From Lentisphaeria bacterium (GTDB lineage Bacteria > Verrucomicrobiota > Lentisphaeria > Victivallales > Victivallaceae), in NCBI GenBank assembly GCA_017456285.1, contig JAFTJQ010000007.1, positions 1-53,404 on the forward strand: a DNA stretch of 53,404 nt. Reading direction: 5' to 3'. The position numbers and the translations under genes are program-made. The notes under the pieces were generated by a model, which ran no database searches, was not told the DNA's origin, and was given only the letters and a program-made list of their open reading frames with translations. Position 1 is the stretch's first letter. Every line of letters starts with the position of its first letter. Shown here piece after piece: positions 15,609 to 23,770 of the stretch.

Positions 15609-16547
15609 TTATAATCTACCGCCTGATTTATCAGCACATAATTCTGCTCTTTTCAGATAATCTGCAACTTCCATCATTTCAAATTCCTTAAGCATATCAT
15701 GTACCGACACTTCAGAATGCATTGAAGTTACTAAAACCGAACCTAAATAACCGGGGTCACGAATAATAACCTGATTTCCATATTTCAACTTCAACTTATC
15801 AAGTTTTTCAAAGTTTCCATCATCATAATGTACTGTCGCACAATCTAAATTCAAAGTAGTACTTAAATAATATTGATAATTAGTAGATGAAGCGATCAAT
15901 TCACCTTGCGGGTCAAGCACAGTACATCTCTCTCCTGCAATTGCAGTAACCAAATGACAATGACATTGATACGCTCTCATTTTTTGCAACAATCCACCAT
16001 GGAAAACCGAATGAAATGAAAGGATATCCACCTTTTCTTTGGCATATTGTTGGAAAAGTTTATCGAAATTTAAATCAAAACAAATTGCCGACGCCAATTT
16101 GCCCCATTCACATGATGCGACAACACCTCTCTCGCCTGCTTTGATATTAAAATCATTAATTTAAGTTTCCATCGGATAATTTTTGTAATATTTGCTGATA
16201 ACTTTGCCGTGATGGTCAATTACAAAAACCATATTACGCCAAATACCATCATCTTCTAAAAATACCGCAGGGTAAGTAATCATACAATTATGTGCCGCCG
16301 CCTGCTCCGCAAAAAAATTCAATAACTTATCTCCGCGAAAAGCATAATAATCCATTCTCTCTTGAGGAGTATGGGCGATGAAGCGGTCACAACATTCAGG
16401 TAAAACAATAAATTCTGGGTTATCTGCCCATACCGACTTTAATTTTTCATCCCAAAACTTCTGCATGACTTCTACGCCATCAGATATTTTCACTTTTTCT
16501 TTCGGCAATGGCGGACAAAGTGCGGCAACTCGCAAAAATCTACTCAT
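15609..16547 (-). pseudogene. Nitrilase-superfamily amidohydrolase interrupted by an in-frame TAA
   Basis: Two segments in the same reading frame, divided only by TAA at 16161-16163, together make about 312 residues, a normal length for the carbon-nitrogen hydrolase superfamily. The catalytic triad is present: Glu in IVLPECCD (codon 51), Lys in KYYKNYP (codon 122) and Cys in SAICFDLNF (codon 156). The stop is codon 129, between Lys and Cys, in the stretch where KNYPMET continues as INDFNIKAGE. A single base change from GAA or CAA would explain it. The downstream half has no clear start or ribosome site, only a TTG at 16097. The start overlaps the end of the GH42-like gene by eight bases. Possibilities are a recent nonsense mutation, read-through, or a sequence error. 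Confidence 0.8.
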
Positions 16548-19536
16548 TTACATTACCTTTCATTTCAAAATCTAATAACTGCAAAGATGCAGGGGCTAAT
16601 GTAAATTTATTTTCACCCTGCAACTTATAATTTTTATCGCACTCCAAAGTACCAATCGCAGTTTTATCACCGGGATTGAATAAAATAACTTTGCAGTCCC
16701 CCTGCTTATTAAACATGATTGAGGTCAGAACCGGCACATTACCACGCCAGCGAACAGGAGAGAGAATTGCAGGATTTATTTTCTCCAAATCTGTCGGGGT
16801 ATTCGGGAAATAAAAACCTCCTTTACCATACTGATAAAATGAAATATTTTGGTTATTTTTCACTGCATTTTTGCGATAGGTATTCAAAATTGAACCCTTT
16901 TGAGCCCACAATGAATTTGATGACAAAACAACCATACCGCCTTTTTCGGCATGTTTAAGTAAACTTGTCTCAACTTCTTTGGTAAAAGCAAGACTGCCTG
17001 CATCAAAAATCACAATATCATTGCCCAAATTCGACCACGGCAAATAAGCATCGTAAATATGAGAAAATGGGTAACTATTGTATTCAATTTTTTCCATATT
17101 CTTACGATAAGGAGATCTCTGGGATGAGAGCATATCGATAGCAAGTTGAGTATAAGTACGCATATTCGCATCACCGTAAATTCTCAATTTGCCGTCGTAA
17201 CGCTTATAGCCTTTAAGTTCTTGCTGCATCATCTTGATCGGTCCCCATAAATCCGGTGGCACATCAGAGGGATAGACACAAAATCCCATAATCGGCATAT
17301 CATAACGCATGGTTAAGTAAAAACATTTTGAAGTACAAAGCGGCGGAGCAGGAAATTGCTCACCCTCCGCACCGACTTCTCCGACAATAATTGTATTCGG
17401 CAAAGCCTGCTGTGCACGTTCAATTTTTAATGGTTCAGCGGTTAATGCAGGGGTTGAGGTTGAAACAAAAAGAATATTTTTCTCTTGACAAAGTTTAAAT
17501 AATTTTTCATATTCAAAGCCTTTAGGCACTCTCTCCAAATATCCTCCGCCTGCCTTTAAAAGAATCGGAGTATCAGGGTCAACCTCGCGAATCGCATCCC
17601 AAATGCGGATAAATCCTTCGGTAACGGCTTGGGCATTATATTCAATAAAAAGATCAAAAATATTATTAGGCTCCGTATTTTTGCCCTCGCCCTCCGGAGA
17701 ATATTTATAACTTTGATCCGGAAATTTCACCTCGCTCCAGCTGCTGAAATTTTTATTGTAGAGTTTGCTGACTTCCGCTAAACTGAAACGTGCTTGCAAA
17801 AATTTGCACCATCCCGCCTCATTAGCAGGAGAATAATCAAAACATTGTTTAACCGAATGGCAACGGGTAAAACTTCCATGCAAAGGCCCATCATTCATTC
17901 CCACTGACGGAGTGTACCACGCAACTTGCGGATGATCTTTGTAGCGACGGGCAATTTCACGCCATAAATTTACAAGTCTATCAAATCCTTCTCCCCTAAT
18001 CGGCGGCACATGCCCGATATCACCGTTGCTGGAAATCATACGCTCCTCTAAATCCGCAGGAACATCCCAACACATTACTTTAATGCCGAATGCCAATTTG
18101 GTATCTTTGGCAATATCCAAACTTCTATTAATCACATCGAAGCAATAATTCCCTTTAGACGGTTCCAATTCGCCCCAAGTCAAATCAGGTTCAATTACAT
18201 CAAATCCCCAATCACGAAAACGTTTATACATGCCATATTCAGGCCATTGACTCAACATCATAAAGAAAATCGGTTCTTTTCTGCTTCGAACATTATGACG
18301 AGTTACCACTTCATACGGCACATCAGAAATTCCAATTTGGCGAATTTGCACATCAATAATTTTGCCGTCAGAAATCAAATAATTTTTTACACGCCATGGC
18401 CCTGCTGGTAATTCACTTACCGGCAGTTTAATCTCCCCTCGAAGCCAATTTCCCGGAGCAACTCTGCCACCAAAATCAAACATACTTACCGGCAGAGCAT
18501 AACTCTCTCCTTTGGTATTTTCCAGACGAGTCAAAATTGCACCTAAACGAACCATTTTTTTGCCACTATTATGCACCGCAAAATTCAGCATACCGTCTTC
18601 ATTCGGGTAATAGTAATAACGGTTAGGACGTACATCCACATGCAAATCAGATTTGCCGACAGCCAATTCTTTAACTTCTGCATCACGAATATTGACTTTT
18701 CCGACACTTTGAATACTTAATTTAACTTTTGCAGTTTTAGGGCCGACAGAAAAGAAAAGATTTACGCCACCCTCATTGTCATTGGTATTGGTTTTAGCAA
18801 AGAGAACATCTTTTTTGCTTAAGTCATTACCATTTGCATCAAACTCACGATAATAAAAAAGCACCCTTTGCCCGATAGCACCCTGCATTTTAACATTTAA
18901 ATAATAACCTTTATCCCCCTCAAGTTCAAGACAAGTCCCGATTTTACCATTTTTCAACAAAAAAGCATTATCGCCACTATTCTCAACAGTTCCGGAAAGA
19001 CTCTCCCACTTAACCTTGTTGCTTCCGAGTTTTTTATTTGCTTCCTCCACGACTTTCACTGCTTCGACTTTTTCGATTGCCACTTCATCTGCGAATCCTT
19101 CGCCGCCGTCAAATTGAATTGTTATGTAGTTGGCTGAACTGTTTTTGGCTTTCCACTCTTTTTCAAAATATCGCCAAGAGCTGCTTTGATTTTCACCGAT
19201 AAAAGCAGTAGTACCTTTAAGCCAATCTTTTTTCTTATCAAATTCAACTACTGAAAATCGCACTTTCCCCGAAGTTGCACGCAGTTTGACCGAAATTCGA
19301 TAAGTTGCGTTCGGGTCAATTTTGATATAACCATTTTTATTTAACTTCATACCGTTAGGCAAAATTTTCAAACAACAACTGCCCTCCGCAGGATTTTCAG
19401 TACTGATTTCGATTTTTTCACCGGACTTAAAAGGCACCCAATTTTTAGCACCATCTTTCTCAAAATCGATAAAAAGCTCAACAGCCGATAATGACAATGA
19501 TAGTCCAAGTAGTAATAAACAACTTATTTTTTTCAT
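16540..19536 (-). CDS. Large secreted GH42-like (beta-galactosidase-type) protein
   Basis: The protein of about 998 residues has a signal peptide (MKKISCLLLLGLSLSLSAVE). Two similar beta-sandwich domains (about 20-155 and 165-300) follow, perhaps carbohydrate-binding, then a spacer. A TIM barrel starts near residue 420 with FFMMLSQWPEYGMY and a DWGFDVIEPDLTWGELEP motif typical of GH42/GH35-like enzymes. The segment with SPANEAGWCKFLQ matches GH42 layout. The probable nucleophile is in VGEVGAEGEQ (near 720). At the acid/base position I see SVGMNDGPLHG rather than Asn-Glu, so catalysis may differ. The last part resembles the GH42 trimerisation domain. The start is the ATG with GGAGG five bases upstream; an earlier TTG is less likely. 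It lies 20 bases after nagA. Confidence 0.72.
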   Translation of the reverse strand: MKKISCLLLLGLSLSLSAVELFIDFEKDGAKNWVPFKSGEKIEISTENPAEGSCCLKILPNGMKLNKNGYIKIDPNATYRISVKLRATSGKVRFSVVEFDKKKDWLKGTTAFIGENQSSSWRYFEKEWKAKNSSANYITIQFDGGEGFADEVAIEKVEAVKVVEEANKKLGSNKVKWESLSGTVENSGDNAFLLKNGKIGTCLELEGDKGYYLNVKMQGAIGQRVLFYYREFDANGNDLSKKDVLFAKTNTNDNEGGVNLFFSVGPKTAKVKLSIQSVGKVNIRDAEVKELAVGKSDLHVDVRPNRYYYYPNEDGMLNFAVHNSGKKMVRLGAILTRLENTKGESYALPVSMFDFGGRVAPGNWLRGEIKLPVSELPAGPWRVKNYLISDGKIIDVQIRQIGISDVPYEVVTRHNVRSRKEPIFFMMLSQWPEYGMYKRFRDWGFDVIEPDLTWGELEPSKGNYCFDVINRSLDIAKDTKLAFGIKVMCWDVPADLEERMISSNGDIGHVPPIRGEGFDRLVNLWREIARRYKDHPQVAWYTPSVGMNDGPLHGSFTRCHSVKQCFDYSPANEAGWCKFLQARFSLAEVSKLYNKNFSSWSEVKFPDQSYKYSPEGEGKNTEPNNIFDLFIEYNAQAVTEGFIRIWDAIREVDPDTPILLKAGGGYLERVPKGFEYEKLFKLCQEKNILFVSTSTPALTAEPLKIERAQQALPNTIIVGEVGAEGEQFPAPPLCTSKCFYLTMRYDMPIMGFCVYPSDVPPDLWGPIKMMQQELKGYKRYDGKLRIYGDANMRTYTQLAIDMLSSQRSPYRKNMEKIEYNSYPFSHIYDAYLPWSNLGNDIVIFDAGSLAFTKEVETSLLKHAEKGGMVVLSSNSLWAQKGSILNTYRKNAVKNNQNISFYQYGKGGFYFPNTPTDLEKINPAILSPVRWRGNVPVLTSIMFNKQGDCKVILFNPGDKTAIGTLECDKNYKLQGENKFTLAPASLQLLDFEMKGNVNE

Positions 19537-19556
19537 AAAAACCTCCAAAATTAAAA

Positions 19557-20462
19557 TTACTCTGATATTTTCAATAACCTCAAGGCATTATTTCTACCCA
19601 CATCCAGCAATTCTGCTTCGCTTAAAATCTCTAATGACTTCAAAAAATCCATACACATATCAAGCGTCGCCGCCGCCGCGACCAAACATTGTTTATCGGG
19701 ATTATGCAGTTTACCGTTTTTCTCTAAAATCGCCTGATTTCCCCAGAGTTCATATTTCCCCGGCTTGCAGCCGCAAAGTGAACAGGCATCGCTGCTTACA
19801 ATAATATTTTTGCTTCCTTTTACCCGAAAAATAATTTTTATCAACTCCGCAGGCAAATGGTGACCATCTGTAATAATCATCGCACTCAATCTATCTTCTG
19901 CCAGTCCTGCAAGTAATGGATTATCATGTCTGCCAACCATATTAGGACAAGCGTTTCCTAAATGTGTAAGCACGCTTGCTCCGGCATCTGCCGCCGCCGC
20001 TATCTGCTGATAATTTGCCATATGATGCCCCAGTCCAACAACGATCCCTAACTCTTTTGCTTTTTTAATTGCAATATCTACATTATCAGCATCAGCGGAA
20101 AGAGTTATTAATTTGATAAATCCCTCAGACACATCAAAATATTCCTGTATTTTGTCTGCACTGCATGGCTGAATATATTCAGGATTATGCGAACCTTTGA
20201 CCGTCAGCATAGGGCCTTCCATATGAATCCCCGGGATATTTTTACTAATCCCATACTTCTCCACAGTATTTTTAATTAAGGGCAAGTTACGACTATACAA
20301 TTCATCCGAAGAAGTAACTATCGTCGGCAAAAAAATCTCCGTCCCTGCTTCATATAACTCCTCCGCAGAGCGAATAATTTCATCCGCCGTCAAAAAAGGC
20401 GAAGAATAATCAACCCCATTATGCCCGTTAACTTGTAAATCGACCCACATCGGATTATTCAT
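19557..20462 (-). CDS. nagA: N-acetylglucosamine-6-phosphate deacetylase
   Basis: It removes acetate from N-acetylglucosamine 6-phosphate in the cytosol, feeding NagB. Motifs in order: MWVDLQVNGHNGVD at the start, GIHMEGPML near residue 94 (the metal-binding glutamate), LGHHMANYQQ and VLTHLGNACPNM with metal-ligand histidines, DGHHLP for substrate binding, and SSDACSLCG near residue 226 with the catalytic aspartate. At about 301 residues it is shorter than the usual 380; it lacks much of the small N-terminal beta domain. I take the ATG at 20462, which gives MNNPMWVD and overlaps the nagB stop by eight bases; an upstream in-frame start would lie deep inside nagB. No GlcNAc kinase or PTS transporter is seen nearby. 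Confidence 0.88.
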   Translation of the reverse strand: MNNPMWVDLQVNGHNGVDYSSPFLTADEIIRSAEELYEAGTEIFLPTIVTSSDELYSRNLPLIKNTVEKYGISKNIPGIHMEGPMLTVKGSHNPEYIQPCSADKIQEYFDVSEGFIKLITLSADADNVDIAIKKAKELGIVVGLGHHMANYQQIAAAADAGASVLTHLGNACPNMVGRHDNPLLAGLAEDRLSAMIITDGHHLPAELIKIIFRVKGSKNIIVSSDACSLCGCKPGKYELWGNQAILEKNGKLHNPDKQCLVAAAATLDMCMDFLKSLEILSEAELLDVGRNNALRLLKISE

Positions 20463-21207
20463 AATCTTTCTCCAACAGTGCCGCAGATTCTGAATCGAGG
20501 AAAACATAATAATTCAAATGATTCTGCATAATTGAAGCAGGCACCATATTGGTAACATCTCCCTCAATAGCCATTTTTACCGCTTGAGCTTTTCTGGTAT
20601 CTGGTACGCTATTGATAATTACCTTTGCCCGCATAATTTCCTGACAACTCATAGTAATTGCTTTTTTAGGCACAGCATCGAAAGTTGGGAACCATCCCTC
20701 TTTAAACTGTTGATTGCGACAAACTTCATCCAAATCAGCAACAATATACGCTTTTTTCGTTTCAAAATCAGCAGGAGGATCATTAAATGCGACATGACCA
20801 TTCTCCCCAATACCAACAAAGGCAACGCAGATTTCGCAACTTTTAATCTCTCTATCTAAACTATTGAGAGTTGCTTCAATATCCTCACTATCACCCTGAA
20901 TTGGATAAAAATTACTCTCTTTTATCGGCAATCTATCCAGAATAGTTTTATGTAAATTTAAACGGAATGACGCACTATGAGAATCACTTAATCCAATATA
21001 TTCATCTAAATGAAAAACTCTGACCTTTGACCAATCAATACCCTTTTCTTCAACCAAAGCATCATAGGTGTAATTTTGACTTGGAGCACAAGCAAGAACA
21101 ATATTTGCCACTCCATTTTCGGCAATCGCCAATCGAATATATTTAGCGCCACACGCCGCGGCTTTTTTACCCATCTCAATTTTGCTATCACTGATTGAAA
21201 CTCGCAT
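20455..21207 (-). CDS. nagB: Glucosamine-6-phosphate deaminase
   Basis: This converts glucosamine 6-phosphate to fructose 6-phosphate and ammonia. The 250-residue length and motifs fit the family: VRVFHLDEYIGL (catalytic aspartate), SHSASFRLNLH, and CVAFVGIGENGHVAFNDPP (the signature with the ring-opening histidine and substrate contacts). A strong AGGAGAAG precedes the ATG. It is the first gene of the eight-gene minus-strand operon, with a clear promoter and a palindrome upstream, and it faces a divergent LacI-family gene. Confidence 0.92.
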   Translation of the reverse strand: MRVSISDSKIEMGKKAAACGAKYIRLAIAENGVANIVLACAPSQNYTYDALVEEKGIDWSKVRVFHLDEYIGLSDSHSASFRLNLHKTILDRLPIKESNFYPIQGDSEDIEATLNSLDREIKSCEICVAFVGIGENGHVAFNDPPADFETKKAYIVADLDEVCRNQQFKEGWFPTFDAVPKKAITMSCQEIMRAKVIINSVPDTRKAQAVKMAIEGDVTNMVPASIMQNHLNYYVFLDSESAALLEKDYE

Positions 21208-21240
21208 TTTCTTCTCCTGATAAAAATAGTGCAGTCATTT

Positions 21241-21258
21241 TGCACAACTTGTTGTTCA
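21241..21258. promoter_or_regulatory. Candidate operator for the nag operon
   Basis: TGCACAACTTGTTGTTCA is an imperfect 18 bp palindrome (TG-ACAAC-TT-GTTGT-CA) placed just downstream of the predicted nagB transcription start, about +8 to +25. Position and symmetry fit a LacI-family repressor site, and the LacI gene is adjacent. A second, overlapping inverted repeat GTGCA...TGCAC lies at 21230-21246. Confidence 0.6.
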
Positions 21259-21272
21259 CTTTCAATAGATAT

Positions 21273-21300
21273 AGTATACACCACTTTTTTCAATTGTCAA
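21273..21300 (-). promoter_or_regulatory. Promoter of the nagB operon
   Basis: On the minus strand TTGACA (21300-21295), a 16 bp spacer ending GTGGTG, and TATACT (21278-21273). It is one of the best promoter matches in the window. Confidence 0.85.
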
Positions 21301-21378
21301 GTCTTTTTTGCTTATTTTCATAAAAAAATAATAAATTTATTTGAATTGCAGTGAATGAAGATTTATATTAAATTAGAG

Positions 21379-21384
21379 TATAAT
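21379..21384 (+). promoter_or_regulatory. -10 box of the lacI-type regulator gene
   Basis: TATAAT lies 22 bases before the ATG, with AAAAAAGGA between them as ribosome site. No good -35 box is visible, which fits a weak or regulated promoter. Confidence 0.55.
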
Positions 21385-21405
21385 AATAGTTAAAAAAGGA
21401 AGTTT

Positions 21406-22446
21406 ATGAGCAACGTAACTATCAGAGATATTGCTAAAGCATTAAATATTGCTCCATCAACTGTATCAAGCTGCCTTAATGGCGATACTGCCAAACGCCG
21501 TATTTCACAGAAACGCATTGAGGAGGTTCGCAAAAAGGCAGATGAAATGGGTTACATTCCCAATATGCTTGCAAGCCGTATTTTCAAAAGAAACCGTAAA
21601 AAATATTTTGGTCTCGTCATCAAAAACGATACTGCAATGAATAGTATACCATCAATTTTGAATGACATTATTTCCGACTTCAATAGTCAAAGCGACTGTG
21701 ATTATGCTATTTTGTATTCTTCATCTGACAATCTGTTTGACACAATAAAAAACGGAGTCGGTCTCGGGATCAAAGATTTCATTATTTTGGGCTATCTACG
21801 CGGAGAGGATTTCAAAAATATAAATTTTTCTAAATTACCTGAAATTAATATCTATGCGGCAAATTATTACTTTGATGACAGCGACTGCGAAATCGACATT
21901 ATTGCACATAAAATCGGCTTCGCCCGTGATGAGTATTATCAAAAACTGAAAGCATTTCTGGAAAAATCATCTTACGGTCCCGTAACCATGGTTCAAGCAG
22001 TAGAAAAAGGACAAAAGACTCCGAAAAATTTAGACGATGTATATTACCAAGTTTCAGCAATTAAAAATCTTTTCCGCTTCGGCTACGAATCACTTGCCCC
22101 TGAAATTCTGAAAAAAATTCAAAACGGCAAGTGCCGTACCCTGCTGCTTCGCAACGACAGTCTGGCAATCGGCGTAATGGAGTATTTACTTGAAAAGGGG
22201 ATTAAAATTCCCGATGATGTGGCAATTATCGGCTTTAATAACGCCCCATTCTCAGCCTATGCCAAAGTCCCATTGAGTTCAATCTCACTCCCCTTGCAGG
22301 AGAATGTGCAGGAGTTATTAAGTGATATTTTGCAAGAGCGAAAAATTAAAAAATCAATCAAAAAACAGCCGACATTAATTTTACGCAAATCAACTCCGCG
22401 AGAATGGGATTGGAGTCAATTCGACGAAAAAATCATCTTTGAATAA
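21406..22446 (+). CDS. LacI-family transcriptional regulator
   Basis: The 346-residue protein has the LacI helix-turn-helix at its N-terminus, TIRDIAKALNIAPSTVSSCL, followed by the hinge region EEVRKKADEMGYIPN. Downstream is a periplasmic-binding-protein-like sugar domain; the late IPDDVAIIGFNNAPFSAY (around residue 270) is a family hallmark. It is divergent from the nagB operon across about 200 bases that contain a palindromic operator candidate, so it most likely represses that operon and responds to a breakdown intermediate. It converges with the transporter gene at 22468. Confidence 0.92.
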   Translation: MSNVTIRDIAKALNIAPSTVSSCLNGDTAKRRISQKRIEEVRKKADEMGYIPNMLASRIFKRNRKKYFGLVIKNDTAMNSIPSILNDIISDFNSQSDCDYAILYSSSDNLFDTIKNGVGLGIKDFIILGYLRGEDFKNINFSKLPEINIYAANYYFDDSDCEIDIIAHKIGFARDEYYQKLKAFLEKSSYGPVTMVQAVEKGQKTPKNLDDVYYQVSAIKNLFRFGYESLAPEILKKIQNGKCRTLLLRNDSLAIGVMEYLLEKGIKIPDDVAIIGFNNAPFSAYAKVPLSSISLPLQENVQELLSDILQERKIKKSIKKQPTLILRKSTPREWDWSQFDEKIIFE

Positions 22447-22467
22447 ACCGAATCGGTCTAATTTTAA

Positions 22468-23328
22468 TTACGAAAAACTTAAGAGCAATACGGTTGCAAT
22501 TCCGAGAATAAATGCAGTAACTTTGAGAAAAGTAATTTTTTCATGCATGAACAACACCCCAAGCAGCCCCGTAACTAAAAAACTCATCTGCATAATCGGC
22601 AAAACAAGCGACACCGCCCCACCCTCAAGCGCTTTCGCCATGGTCAAAGTAATTAGTGACACCAAAACTCCGGAGGCAACCCCGTAGCCCAATAATTTTT
22701 TGCAAATAGCCGAATCTTTTAATTGCTTCAACTCATCTTTTTCACGGAAAAAACCATAGAGCAGTCCGCCGAGTACCCAAAATAAACTATTGATGAAAGG
22801 CACAAATTGCACATCAGCTTCGGCAACCGAAAAACCATAGCGGTAACTAAGTCCCATTCCCGCCCGCATAAACGAGGCAATAACCATGACAATCAAACTC
22901 AATGTCATTCCACGCTCACTTGAACTCCGACGGGGGCGGAAAGCCAATACCGCCAAGCAGGCACAGACAATGGCAATATACTGAATTAAAGTAATTTTTT
23001 CACCGAGAAAAATTGCCGCCAGAAGCACCGCAGGCACTAAATTAAGCCGATAAATCGTCGAACAAACTCCGACATCAAGTTTTTTCATTGAGTCAAGCAT
23101 CAGTAAGTTACCACCGATTGAAAAAAATCCTGAAATACTCCCCCAAATTAAAGTTGCTTTCCAGTTTTCGACGGAATTTTTCAATACCAAACAGAAAAAA
23201 ATACACCATATAACGCCGATTATGGCACAGAAAAGTCCTTGTGATCTCGTTTTGCGAGCGTAAAACTTAAAAAGTAAATCATTCAATGCGGCAACCATCA
23301 TATTGCCCAACGCCCAAAAAATCACCAT
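22468..23328 (-). CDS. EamA/DMT-family transporter
   Basis: The 286-residue membrane protein has about ten hydrophobic helices arranged as two EamA repeats. The end of the first repeat reads VPAVLLAAIFLGEKITLIQY, the typical P-x-x...G-E-x family motif, and the second has LVTGLLGVLFMHEKITFLK at the same place. A charged loop (RPRRSSSERG) separates the halves. These carriers move small metabolites or sugars. Lying beside the LacI gene and transcribed towards it, it may export or import a product of the adjacent catabolic locus, but the substrate cannot be read from sequence. Confidence 0.85.
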   Translation of the reverse strand: MVIFWALGNMMVAALNDLLFKFYARKTRSQGLFCAIIGVIWCIFFCLVLKNSVENWKATLIWGSISGFFSIGGNLLMLDSMKKLDVGVCSTIYRLNLVPAVLLAAIFLGEKITLIQYIAIVCACLAVLAFRPRRSSSERGMTLSLIVMVIASFMRAGMGLSYRYGFSVAEADVQFVPFINSLFWVLGGLLYGFFREKDELKQLKDSAICKKLLGYGVASGVLVSLITLTMAKALEGGAVSLVLPIMQMSFLVTGLLGVLFMHEKITFLKVTAFILGIATVLLLSFS

Positions 23329-23379
23329 AACAACCTCTTTATTTTTCTTGCATATACGAATAGGAATTAATCTCTTATT

Positions 23380-23407
23380 AATATACTCTATTTTTGAATA
23401 AAATCAA
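23380..23407 (-). promoter_or_regulatory. Promoter of the EamA transporter gene
   Basis: On the minus strand TTGATT (23407-23402), a 16 bp spacer, and TATATT (23385-23380). Confidence 0.7.
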
Positions 23408-23445
23408 TAAGTGAAAAACATTTTTTTGAAAATTGAGTTTTTTTT

Positions 23446-23593
23446 GTGGAGACTAACGCCGTCCCCACACCCCTACGCAAGGTCAGCGACCTTGACCAAA
23501 AGAGATGCGAAAATTTTTCAAATTTTCACATCTCAAAATTTTTCCTCACATCCGTGAGCGAAGGCAACAACTTTTTTAAAAGTTTTTGCCTTT
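23446..23593. repeat. Multi-hairpin array, copy 1
   Basis: Five consecutive inverted repeats are visible: GTGGAGAC/GTCCCCAC (23446-23468), AAGGTC/GACCTT (23479-23493), AGATGCGAAAATTT/AAATTTTCACATCT (23503-23533), CTCAC/GTGAG (23545-23558), and AAGGCAACAACTTT with its near complement (about 23561-23593). The first three recur in the same order at 53240-53328. A further hairpin AGGACA...TGTCCT follows near 23622-23643. No coding function is apparent. The region 23408-23715 holds only this material and related mosaic pieces. Confidence 0.75.
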
Positions 23594-23674
23594 CGAAACC
23601 TAATTTCAAAAAAAACGTTGACAGGACAAAAGCACGAATGTCCTCATAATCAACACGATTGTTTTTTTCTGGAT

Positions 23675-23691
23675 TCAAAGCGTAATATCAT
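23675..23691. repeat. 17 bp direct repeat, left copy
   Basis: TCAAAGCGTAATATCAT is repeated exactly at 25482-25498, so the two lipoprotein genes lie between the copies. Confidence 0.7.
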
Positions 23692-23715
23692 AAAATGTTT
23701 TTTCAAATTTTCAAT

Positions 23716-23743
23716 TTGTAATTTTTTTTGTTTAGTGTATATT
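23716..23743 (+). promoter_or_regulatory. Promoter of the tandem lipoprotein genes
   Basis: TTGTAA (23716-23721), a 16 bp spacer ending TAGTG, and TATATT (23738-23743). Confidence 0.7.
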
Positions 23744-23770
23744 ATTTCATCGGTAAAAAGGAATATAAAA

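Noticed and set aside
16161-16163. Stop-codon reassignment as explanation for the split nitrilase
   Set aside because: TAA ends many clear genes here (for example tsf and secA), so a changed code would extend them wrongly.
23446-23640. Hairpin array as an integron attC site
   Set aside because: The expected paired core sites (GTTRRRY type and its complement) at both ends were not found, and no integrase is present.
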